Shown one piece after another: positions 55,782 to 64,000 of a stretch of 64,000 nucleotides of DNA. The position numbers and the translations under genes are program-made. The notes beneath the pieces are model-generated. The model was given only the letters and a program-made list of their open reading frames with translations. It had not been told where the DNA came from and searched no databases. Within the stretch, counting starts at the first letter, position 1; every line of letters starts with the position of its first letter. The stretch is from Phymatolithon calcareum. Lineage: Eukaryota; Rhodophyta; Florideophyceae; Hapalidiales. Where the stretch lies: assembly GCA_977006965.1 (NCBI GenBank), contig OZ345364.1, positions 744,001 to 808,000 of the forward strand, read 5' to 3'.

Positions 55782-57380
55782 ATGGGGGGGCCGCATTCGT
55801 TTGCGGACACGAAAGTGATCCTCAACTCTGACATTTGCGACAATTCTCAACCCAGAACTTATTTCGACATGCTTACTGTCGAGGCTGCCGACAACATCGT
55901 TCGGCACACGAGCGAGTGTCCTCGGCGCTCTAGTTGGTCGCGTTTCATAAGGCCAGAAGATATCAAAACGCTGTACAAGTTGGAAGGACCACTTACCGCC
56001 GTTTGCAGATCGCGTTTTAAATCTTTGATCATTGGGAACTTCCTTTGTGCGGACAATGACATGTCTTGTGATTTAAGCAGTAATGTTCTATATTTGGAGG
56101 AGAATGCACAGCTGTCGACCCTGAGAGCGATTCTACCATCTGCGGTATTGTCGTTCACCAAATTGTCTTTCGCCGAAATGTCCCTCGAGCAGGAGGAGCT
56201 TTTCTCACGAATGAAATTAGCTGGCAAGTTTACGTCTGTCAAGGCTGTTGAAACTCCTCACAATCCCGTGGACTTGTTAAAGGTCACTGTCGAAAACTTC
56301 GGTGCCACTCTAGAGTCCCTCGATACAGGATATTGCAATCGGAAAGCGGTCAACATGATTGCGCGTCACTGTTTTCGTTTGCAGGAACTCTATCTAGACT
56401 CGCATTGTGATTTGAGTCCAATTTGGAAAAAATGTGGCAAAACTTTGGTCAAAGTAAAGTTCTGTATTGGGCCCGCCTTTACTGAGAGGAACATGGACTC
56501 TCTTCGTGAAAACTGCAGGGCCTTGAAAAGCATCAGCATTCCTGCAAACTCAAACGTCGCTCTTCCCTTGGAGAAACTGGCCGACTTGGCTACATCCTAT
56601 GGTTCCCAACTTGAGCATTTGTGTGTGACCTCAAGCATAACCGCGAATGAAGCAATTTGCAAACGTATTGCCGAAGGCTGTCCTTCAGTTGGGATTGAAA
56701 TGGAAAATGAATGGTATTGTTCGGCGGGGATGAGACACATTGGTCATCTTGTCGAGCAAGTAAGTGTGTTTATGTTCACGAACGTGAGTAATGATGACTT
56801 GCGTCTTTGTTGGCTGTACTGCACCGGCATATCGAAACTCGAGTACCATTTGGATCGCGAAACGTCGACAGGGGACGTTGACCTATTTCTGCATTTGGTG
56901 AAGTCAACACTGTCTGAGATGCGTATAAGAGCGAATGTTAATGCAGATCAAGTCTTTCAGGGCATAGCCTTGAAAACAGGAGCACTGCGGGTTTTTGAAT
57001 GCCAAGGTGACGTGCCATCTTTGAAAGCATTTGGAGAACTCTTACAGGCAAATCCTCTTATTGAACGAGTTCAGATTGCTTTCACACAGGAGTGTAAAAA
57101 TGCTTTCGGCGGCTCTATGCAGGCTATTCAATTTCGTGAAGATTGCCGCATGTACAGCGAAGACCCAAGCAACCTTCCTGCTGGCACAAAGGAAGAGTCC
57201 GAATTTATCGAGGGTTTTATCAAGGCATTCTACTCTTCGTGGGCACTGAGAGATCTTCGCTTCGAATCCCTTGGCTTTTTCGTTGGTCCGTGGCATGATG
57301 AGCTGATTGCCAATGCGTGCCTCTTTTGGCGGTTTCGGAAAGTCCATGTAAGCATTTGCGAGTACAGTTATTTGCCGTAG
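55782..57380 (+). CDS. RNI/LRR-like protein, unknown function
   Basis: Single-exon frame of 532 residues from the first ATG (MGGPHSFADTKVIL); the frame is open further upstream but without an ATG. The N-terminal 100 residues (YFDMLTVEAADNIVRHT, WSRFIRPEDIKTLYKL, AVCRSRFKSLII) resemble an F-box-like helical start. From about 160 to 480 irregular leucine-rich repeats occur (LESLDTGYCNRKAVNMIARH, CRALKSISIP, SQLEHLCVTSS, CTGISKLEYHL, TLSEMRIRANVN, LIERVQIAFT). Such RNI-type solenoids bind proteins, often as ubiquitin-ligase substrate receptors. The F-box reading is an inference from layout only. It appears intact and lies just downstream of the palindrome array. Confidence 0.7.
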   Translation: MGGPHSFADTKVILNSDICDNSQPRTYFDMLTVEAADNIVRHTSECPRRSSWSRFIRPEDIKTLYKLEGPLTAVCRSRFKSLIIGNFLCADNDMSCDLSSNVLYLEENAQLSTLRAILPSAVLSFTKLSFAEMSLEQEELFSRMKLAGKFTSVKAVETPHNPVDLLKVTVENFGATLESLDTGYCNRKAVNMIARHCFRLQELYLDSHCDLSPIWKKCGKTLVKVKFCIGPAFTERNMDSLRENCRALKSISIPANSNVALPLEKLADLATSYGSQLEHLCVTSSITANEAICKRIAEGCPSVGIEMENEWYCSAGMRHIGHLVEQVSVFMFTNVSNDDLRLCWLYCTGISKLEYHLDRETSTGDVDLFLHLVKSTLSEMRIRANVNADQVFQGIALKTGALRVFECQGDVPSLKAFGELLQANPLIERVQIAFTQECKNAFGGSMQAIQFREDCRMYSEDPSNLPAGTKEESEFIEGFIKAFYSSWALRDLRFESLGFFVGPWHDELIANACLFWRFRKVHVSICEYSYLP

Positions 57381-57384
57381 TGAT

Positions 57385-58225
57385 GCTTTTAAGGTTAATG
57401 TTTCGAACTTGTAGTTGGCAGCTGCTAAGAAATAATCTAGAATATTGGAGAGTCGTGCGTAAGGTGTCATTTATCGCAGAGTATAGAAGAGATTGGTGGA
57501 AACGAAGACGTTCGAAGTTCTGCAAACCTCAATTGGGGGAAACGCAGAATGTAGTACAATACAATATTTGAGATTAACAAGTTCCAAGGCGCTAGTACTT
57601 CGCTAAGGATAATATGTGTAGTGATAGTTGCGTCTAGGTCTATGGAACTCCACCGCTGGAGGGACAGAATCTCCAAGGCCACGCACTGCCCCATTCCTAA
57701 GTCCGGGCACACAAAGTCCTACAACCTTAAAGTTCATCCCCTGGGGCACGCATCATCCGTACTGCCATCAGGCTGAGTTTAAGATGTTCTATAATATCAG
57801 TGTGGGTGGGTGTAAAAACAAAACAATCGAGCTCTCTTCGAGACATGTCCATTCAAGAGGTCCGACGTAGCGACAGCACGGCGCGAGTAATGTCGTAAAT
57901 TACATGATGGACAACTCTCTCGCCGACTTGACTCGTTGAGGACCGGAAAGATAGATGCCCCGATGTTACAGCGCATAAGTACAACTTTTTCTTGCAGTGC
58001 CGGAGGCAATCGCTTCAGGCCTGCGAGCCGAAATGTACGGCTCTTCGCACGAAAGTCGCTCACGCGCAACGCTCATTCCCAGTAGCATGGCTCATAGCTC
58101 GATTTGCATGGGGACAATGTTGCGGTAGGAAGGCTTTCGAGAGGCGCAAGTGGCCCGTTGCATGAGGTACGGCGTCCCTTACAGAAAGTCACATGGAGTT
58201 GGTAGTGCCTAAGAAGAAGAAGAGG
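57385..58225. other. no gene recognised
   Basis: Downstream flank of the RNI/LRR-like gene. No frame with recognisable motifs on either strand and no repeat matching other parts of the window. Confidence 0.4.
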
Positions 58226-58229
58226 AGAA

Positions 58230-58335
58230 GATATTTTTATTATAGTGTTACCAGCACATCTGTTGACGCTTGGGGCAACACTTCTGGCGAGCCACGAGGA
58301 CTCAATCGGAACCTAAAAAGCACCATTTCGCTAAA
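58230..58335 (-). mobile_element. LINE family C tail fragment
   Basis: The complement shows the tail (AGATATTTTTATTATAGTG) and the CAGCACATCTGTTGACGCTTGG block of family C. About 100 bp, eroded. Confidence 0.5.
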
Positions 58336-58356
58336 AGCGGCATAGTCAGCAAATCT

Positions 58357-58670
58357 TTGCGTTTGTTGTCCAGTTATTACGCACTGGACCAGCTACTCTT
58401 CTTTACCAGTGCCTTTTACGAGGACATGGAATAGAAAAACAAAGGATAAGAATTGCGAGCTCGAATCGCCGCTGAGCGCATAGAGGACTCTAAGCTTTTC
58501 CCACATCCGTCCGATGTGGGTTTTTGCAGCTAGGGCCACGATATACAAGATTGCGGAAGAAGCATATATGAATGTTATACTATGCTACAAGGCCGTAGCA
58601 ACTGAAACGCATCTCCCTTACAGTCTAAAGAGTGTTACTGAGAGCGTTTAATAAATACTACTAAAAAAAA
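58357..58670 (+). mobile_element. LINE family B, short recent insertion
   Basis: 314 bp flanked by a perfect 14-bp duplication TAGTCAGCAAATCT (58343-58356 and 58671-58684). It holds the last codons of ORF2 (LFFTSAFYEDME), the hairpin and the TTTAATAAATACTACT-A(n) end. Nearly identical to 29376-29690. Confidence 0.92.
58500..58520 (+). other. LINE B 3' UTR hairpin
   Basis: CCCACATC / GATGTGGG stem, loop CGTCC, followed by TTTTTGCAGC. Confidence 0.8.
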
Positions 58671-58854
58671 TAGTCAGCAAATCTCCAAGACCTACCTGTA
58701 GCGCCAGGCTCCAAAGAACCCGACGCCACATGAGAGAGAAAAGCCCAAGAGAGGAGAGAGAAGAAAAGAGCGGGAGAGACAAGACAAAAGAGGAGGAAAG
58801 AAAGACAAGCAAACAATACTTCCAGGACAAACAGACAGATTAAGCGTGTAGACG

Positions 58855-59315
58855 TCGGCGTCGTCCTCCGGCGGCGACCTTGGCTTGATCGTCGACCTTG
58901 AGACAGGCGCGCGAAAAGTGGACAGGGGCCTTGAGCGCGAATGTCACCGAACTGGCTTGTGCGGCGAAACGGTTGCGATCAAGAAGGGATGGGAAGTCAC
59001 CGACTCCGCGTGGTCGTAGGGATTCACAGGCGTGACGCGTGTAGGATTCAAGCACTCGAGCCGAAGTCCAGAAACCTCCGGGACAGGGACGACGTCTTCC
59101 TCAGACGGCGACCTTGGCTTGGCCGTCGACCTACGAACGAACGCACGAAAAAGGGAAAAGGGAACTTGAGCGCAGTTGTCTCTGTGCTGGCTTGAATGAC
59201 GAAGGTTGCGTCCAAGAAGGTTGGGAAGAGCTCCGACTCCACGTGGTCGCAGGGCCGTGCAGGCGACTTTGAGCGTGCTATGAGCCGAGCATTCGAGCCG
59301 AAATCCAGAACTCCC
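58855..59315 (-). repeat. tandem duplication (~240 bp unit)
   Basis: Unit 1 (about 58860-59075) and unit 2 (about 59090-59315) share GGCGACCTTGGCTTG, GTCGACCT, CGACTCC-CGTGGTCG and ATTCGAGCCGAA. Minus frames exist in both units (59055-58840 with RPRGVGDFPSLLDRN; 59318-58944 with RPRGVGALPNLLGRN), so an internally repeated protein is possible. I recognise no family. Confidence 0.65.
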
Positions 59316-59634
59316 CACCTTCCTTTACTCAGAGGAAGGAACTAAATAGCTTATATACTACAACCTACGCAAAAAGCAGCGATGCAGCGCATAGACACAT
59401 GAGAGACACGTGCAAGTATGGCCCAACAGATAAGCTACCACGAGCAGCATGACTATCGCGATCCAAGTTGTACGGCGTACAGTCGCGAGAGGAAAAAGAG
59501 ACCGCCTTGGGACAGCGACATAACAGCGGGCGCTACACTACCTCTGGTCTCACAAAAGAAATCTCGAGGGGGAGAATCATATCGCTTCTATTACCACGCA
59601 GAGTATATCGTCTCTTGACGAGCGACGGAACGTA

Positions 59635-60015
59635 CGTGGGAGTTTGCGATGTCCCTAGTCGTTTCTGCGCCGAAGCGCCATGGGCGATTTTAGCGACTTC
59701 CCGAGTCTGTCGTGCCGCGCCGCGATCTACGCGGGAGTGTTACTGACGCCCCCAGTATTGTCTGCGCCGGAGCGCCTTGGGCGAGTTTAGCGGCATACCG
59801 GGTCGTCCCTGCCGTGCATCTCTTTGGGGCTTACTCTCGCTCGGCCTGCCCGCCGATCTGCGCGGGGGAGTTTGCGACGTCCCTAGTCATCTCTGCGCCG
59901 AGGCGCCATGGGCGAGTTTAGCGACTTCCCAAGTCTGTCGTGCCGCGCGGCGATCCACGCGGGGTGTTACCGACGTCCCCAGTCTCGTCTGCCTTGGGCG
60001 AATTTAGCGACGTAC
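59635..60015 (+). repeat. GC-rich tandem repeat (3-4 imperfect units)
   Basis: Units carry GTCCCTAGTC, CTGCGCCGA-GCGCC, TGGGCGAGTTTAGCG and CGGCGATC-ACGCGGG in the same order, with alternating longer and shorter spacing. All three frames are partly open because of the composition, so the frames here are not evidence of genes. Confidence 0.75.
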
Positions 60016-60260
60016 TGGGTCGAGAAGAAGTTTGACTTGACGAGAAAAGCAATGAAGTTCAGTCGCAGCAAACTAGCTTATTGCGCTTACTTCAATAAGA
60101 CGGTTTACTGATACAAGAGTCTTCCCAACTCTAGGTTCTGCTCTAATTTATCACTACAGCGGAGCGCCTACGGACATGAAATAACCAAGACATTGATGCT
60201 CAGGAAGATAGCACGGGGGGTGAATCTGTATTCCATCATTAATCCTGCCATTGCGCCAGT

Positions 60261-60424
60261 TTTTTTTCTTTCAAGTTTATTTAAAAGCCCCACAGACTTC
60301 CGAAGATATGGGCAAGGCTTCCTCTGATGCTACCTACCTTTGTGCAGCTCACTAAACGTCCACCAGTATGGCGGACGGGAAAACTCAGGACTCAAAGTAG
60401 TCCTATCTCAGTCTTCTACGGGAT
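60261..60424 (-). mobile_element. SINE-like element D with TSD
   Basis: 164 bp flanked by a perfect 13-bp duplication CCATTGCGCCAGT (60248-60260 and 60425-60437). The poly(T) at 60261 marks the 3' end on the minus strand. Very similar to 45977-46142. Confidence 0.92.
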
Positions 60425-60472
60425 CCATTGCGCCAGTGTTCCGCGTCCTAGGGAGTGGTCCTATTCCAAGAC

Positions 60473-61940
60473 GGACGCATATTTTCAGTGTCACTAATTC
60501 TCGCGTCTGTGTCACTAATCGCAAAAAAGACATTTCAGTGTCACTATTTTGCAAAATGACACTTCAGTGTCACTAATCTGAAAAACATTGCCTTGGTGTC
60601 ACTATTTTCCAAAAATGGCATCTCAGCGTCACTAATCTTTCAAACGGATCGACCATGTCACTAAAAATTACAGAAGAGGCTAGAAATGTACAATTTTCGG
60701 GAAATAGTTATTTCAAAGTCTATTCATCTGGTAAAAATTTGGCAAGGAGTAATACTCCTTGCCGAGTCCACGTTTCGCCAGCTCCAGATGTTGCGCACAA
60801 GGTTTTCAGAATCTATATGATACTTATCAGGTGTTAATGTTTACCTTTGTAACGGTCTAATCACGACAAAGTCGAATTGGCCCATAACGTGGATAAGGCT
60901 TCTTGGCACGCACTGGTTATTTCACCGCTTCCCATATCCCTGGCAAGAACAATAAAGAAACGAAGATTCCGAACTCGATGAAGCTCTCACAGTTATCTCA
61001 AACTTAATGCCCAAGCAACGACTTTCCGATATTCAAAAAGAGATGCTGGAAATGGCAGTTGATACCGTCCAAAGAAAATGTCCGAAATCAAAATGAAAAC
61101 GTAAGCGAAGGATAGTAGCGCAACGAAAAGTCTCTCAGGTGCAATGATAATTGACTAAGGGAGCTTCAATAAAACAGAAATCCATCCATCCATAACGTGG
61201 ATAAATCGGGCCAAGGAGAAAATTTTGCAGTAGTGTTCTGTGGTCAATGGGAGCTTTGCAAAGCTCTCGCAAAACCGAAGGCATTATTAATGGCTCTGAA
61301 CGGTCACCTTATTGCAATAAGCTCCAGTTTTCCTCGGGAATGATCTGCTGCATAAAACTGAAGGGCTGCGGTTTTATGGAGCAGAATATTCCCGATGAAA
61401 TCTTGAGCTCCAGCTAAATTAATGTGCTATAAGATGGCAAACAGTACCAGTCGTTAACGTACACCTCGACCGGATTCATATCGATAGCAGTCCCGAGAAT
61501 TTCCTTTCTTGGCGATAATTTCCCGGCTTCTCGGGTGTCCCATTCTTTTGTATTGGAGCGAGGAGTGCTTTCTGCAAGTGCCGAGGCATGTACCGTAGCT
61601 GTACCAACAGCAGGACTCCTATGCGGCCGTAATCACGACTGCATTCAGAGATGCGTTCACTTTCATTATTCGATGTGTGTAGTATAACGAAAATCTATTC
61701 ATATGATCGGCACTGATATTTCGAAAAGTTTTCAGAAACTTTTCCCGAAGAGCACAAGTGTGTCTTATTGAGTTGCTTTTAGTGACACAGAAGAGCCATT
61801 TTTAGCGTTAGTGACACTGAGCCATCGTTTCTTAGATTACTGACACTGAAGTGCTGTTTTTCACATTAGTGACACTGACGTGCTGTTTTTCAATTTAGTG
61901 ACACAGACGTGAAAATTAGTGACAGGGAAAATATTTAGCC
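60473..61940. mobile_element. non-autonomous MULE-like DNA transposon
   Basis: 1,468 bp flanked by a perfect 10-bp duplication ATTCCAAGAC (60463-60472 and 61941-61950), the length expected of Mutator-like elements. Termini begin GG and share ATATTTTC..TGTCACTAAT. Behind each end lie about five 29-30 bp tandem units built on TTAGTGACACTGA, inverted between the two ends. No transposase frame. It contains the G insertion at 60897-61190 and a 23-bp palindrome at 60741-60763. Confidence 0.88.
60897..61190 (+). mobile_element. LINE-like element G with TSD
   Basis: 294 bp flanked by a perfect 14-bp duplication CATAACGTGGATAA (60883-60896 and 61191-61204). It starts GGCTTCTTGGCACGCACTGG and ends in a CCATCCATC tail. 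A stop replaces the Gln codon present in the 46.2-kb copy. Confidence 0.92.
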
Positions 61941-62089
61941 ATTCCAAGACAGTCGATCTCTGACAATTTCTTCTCGAATTCTAATGGCGCGGTGGTAATA
62001 TATCTCGCGCTGCCTGCGTCTACGACGATGACGTCGATGTTGCAGAGAATGTCTAAAGATATCAATCGGCATTCAAAGGAGAAGAAGAA

Positions 62090-63840
62090 GAAAGGTAGAC
62101 TTTTATTTAAAAGTTACCAACGCATCTGCTGACGCTCGGGGAAACTTTCCTAAGGCCAAGGGGTTTTGGCTAGATTCTGTCCTGAAGGGGTTTTCTTTTC
62201 TTGTTGGTGTAACACGACTCAGTGGACTACAAAAACCCACCTCTGGTCTCCTTTGGGACCTCGAGGGGGAAAGTTAATCCCCTGTCCTGTGATACGCTGT
62301 AATTTCAAGTTGCGGGTAGTCCTTACTTGTCCAGAGCCTGAAACATGGTTAGGAGCTCGTCGAGTGCTCGCTTAGTCCAGGCGCTGTCTTCTTTGGCGAG
62401 TCTGTCCTTTGCGCGGCCATTTATCACGTCTTCGATGGCATCTTTTCCACATTGGCCGGTGAGTTCGATAAGGGTAGAGGTGCTCATTGGAGGGAGCATT
62501 CCAAATGACCAGTTGATGGCAATTGTTCTATGTCTCCTTGACTTGAAGAGAAGGTGCGGCGGTAACGACACTTTCACGTGCGGTATAGGTCGTTTTTTCG
62601 ACTTTTTCGCATTCTCTGCGGCCTCCAGTATCTTGTTTCTTTGGTATTTCTTGATGTTTGTCGTAGCTATCGTTTCGTTTGCTGCTTCGCACAGGAAACC
62701 ATTCACTTTCGCATGGACAATATCTCTCTCCGCTTCTTGACGTTCCTTGTTCGCGATCTCTGTTGTTGGGCCAGATATCAGCGCATCGCGTCTTCTTATC
62801 AATCTCTGCACAAATCGTCTTGCAAGGACGTCTCTTCTTACCTTGGGTTGGAGTATTCGGCACATGGCCCTGCACCTGTCCAAGCTTCTTTTTCCTGATT
62901 TCCATAGGATTTGCCCGAAAAACATTGATTCAACCTTCCTGACTTCCGAGGCCACCTTCGCGGTCCAAGGTGAGAGGTGAAGAGCATATTCCCATCTTGA
63001 CTGCATGAGCGATTTGTACAGTCTAATCGCCCTCGCGGGATGGACACCATTAGTAAACACGCCCAGCCGTCGGATATACCCAAGCACATTTTTGGATTTC
63101 TTGATCCTGTCTGTCAGTTTGGTGTCTGAGACTCCCTGTTCCGTTAGTGTTACCCCGAGGTATTTTACCTCCCGGAGAGTCTTTAGCCGCCGCCCTGAGA
63201 GCCGGAAGCTGTGACCTGCCGTATCCTTGGTCCAAAGGATTACGCTTTTCTTGGTGTTCCACAGCATACCGTTTCTCTGTGCCCACTTCGAGGCTAAATT
63301 AAGGATAATTTGGAGGCCTTCCACTGATTTTGCGGACAATTTCACGTCGTCTGCGAACATTTTGCAGGGCTCGTTTGTGATATTCTTCGGAATGGAGTCT
63401 AGCGCAACGGCAAACGTGTCCATGAAGATATTATACAGGCACGGACTGAGAGGGGACCCCTAAGGAACGCCTCTGTCAATGGTGTACCACACGGAATCCT
63501 AGTCGTCTCTCGTCTGTATGAATGAGGGATCCAGAAATGGAATAACCATTTCGGCGATCTCTGGTTCCAGCACCTTCCTTATTCTCTCTGCAAGCTTATT
63601 CCTTGGTACGGAGTCGTAGGCAGCATTAAGATCTAAGACTGCCACGCAGCTGTGGCCTGATTGTCGGAGGGCTTCAGCATGGAGAAGCGCCAGCTCAGTG
63701 CCCTTTCGTTTCTGGAACCCCAGCTGTGATATATGGAACTTGTATTTCCTTCTGATCATCTTGTCTAGTGCCATTTCGATTATCTTCCTCATGCATTCAG
63801 AGGAGAAGCCATGACTGGACATGGGTAGCATATTTTGGAA
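62090..63840 (-). mobile_element. LINE family C, longest copy (RT and C-terminal domain)
   Basis: Read leftwards: KKGTELALLHAEAL and VLDLNAAYDSVPRNKL (63700-63590), a stop/shift zone (63498-63424), SPLSPCLYNIFMDTFAVAL, FADDVKLSAKS (catalytic pair, about 63360-63330), NGMLWNTKKSVILW, RSLDRCRAMCRI, WSFGMLPPMSTSTLIELTGQ and the stop at 62323. The 3' UTR hairpin is at 62240-62266 and the 3' end near 62090. It is broken by the stop zone before GSPLSP; the 5' part is lost near 63840. Confidence 0.85.
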
Positions 63841-63889
63841 GATCTTGTTGTAGTGTCCGGTACCCCTTTTTAGAGAAAATTGGGAACTA

Positions 63890-64000
63890 TTGACTTTTTT
63901 TATTGCAATTTTTTTAAAGCCCCGCAGTCATACGAATATACGGGCAGGGCTTCCTCAGGTGCTGCCCTCACTAGGGCGGCTCTACTCTTATGTCTGGCAT
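63890..64000 (-). mobile_element. SINE-like element D relative, runs off the window
   Basis: The minus strand ends GCGGGGCTTTAAAAAAATTG with the upstream GAGGAAGCCCTGCCCGTATA block, a diverged form of element D. The 5' part lies beyond the window edge. Confidence 0.5.

Larger units (their letters stand above)
60045..62050 (-). pseudogene. inverted duplicate of the Arg-rich gene, broken by transposons
   Basis: Read leftwards from about 62040, the sequence follows 49860-49975 (RREEIVRDRLSWN region) up to 61941. It resumes at 60472 after a MULE-like insert, resumes again at 60247 after a SINE D insert, and continues past the stop (60154-60156) into homologous 3' flank to about 60045. Frame and most residues match the intact gene, but a TAG replaces a Leu codon soon after SWNR. 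It was therefore a gene copy before the insertions. Confidence 0.75.

Noticed and set aside
59635-60015. Several overlapping plus-strand frames as genes
   Set aside because: They are a by-product of GC-rich tandem repeats with few stop codons; no motif and no conserved frame.

Overview
This is a window of a eukaryotic nuclear genome, very gene-poor and packed with nested, mostly broken transposable elements. I recognise no tRNA, rRNA, CRISPR array or bacterial-type operon. Short GT-AG introns (65 and 100 nt in the one clearly spliced gene), otherwise intronless genes, a plastid-type N-terminal presequence on a transporter and a CDK with plant B-type traits suggest an alga, perhaps a red alga. 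That placement is inference; a stramenopile is not excluded.

Host genes I can support are: a cyclin-dependent kinase (12358-13440, minus, three exons); a SAS-6-like centriole scaffold protein (39689-41023, plus); an EamA/DMT-type membrane transporter with a plastid-like leader (43959-45194, plus); an RNI/LRR-like protein (55782-57380, plus); a small Arg-rich gene (49734-50108, plus) whose inverted duplicate at about 62050-60045 is destroyed by transposons; and two candidate small secreted proteins (50386-50598, minus; 51722-52214, plus, two exons). Two decayed copies of a secreted NTR/TIMP-like Cys-rich gene lie at 11960-12290 and 18516-19128.

The rest is mobile DNA. I named non-LTR retrotransposon (LINE) families from shared sequence inside the window: A (8-11.7 kb, 16.6-18.3 kb, 28.1-30.8 kb, 46.6 kb), B (29.4-30.6, 33.8-39.0, 58.4 kb), C (31.0, 38.2, 39.4, 45.6, 52.6, 62.1-63.8 kb and tails), E with RNase H (6.9-7.9, 14.2-16.4, 31.7-33.7, 47.0 kb), F (20.1, 48.4 kb), G (46.2, 60.9 kb), plus a SINE-like element D (17.9, 31.6, 46.0, 60.3, 63.9 kb). 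DNA transposons: a 327-bp hAT-type MITE (10338-10664, 8-bp TSD), a 1.95-kb element inside LINE B (35859-37806), a 1.47-kb MULE-like element (60473-61940, 10-bp TSD), an eroded hAT transposase (0.5-1.6 kb) and a long relict resembling tnp2/CACTA transposases (21.4-25.5 kb). Target-site duplications let several nestings be ordered in time.

The most unusual signal is a set of near-perfect zero- or short-spacer palindromes, concentrated between 39 and 61 kb. In four places two palindromes abut directly, giving the order X, X inverted, Y inverted, Y (39416-39480, 52804-52883, 55256-55339, 55362-55535). In one case LINE paralogues in this window show X and Y contiguous without the palindromes. That looks like a repeated rearrangement mechanism (double fold-back at a break) or an unusual class of hairpin locus. 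Second is the SAS-6-like gene, and third the covarying 3' UTR hairpins of LINE families B and C.
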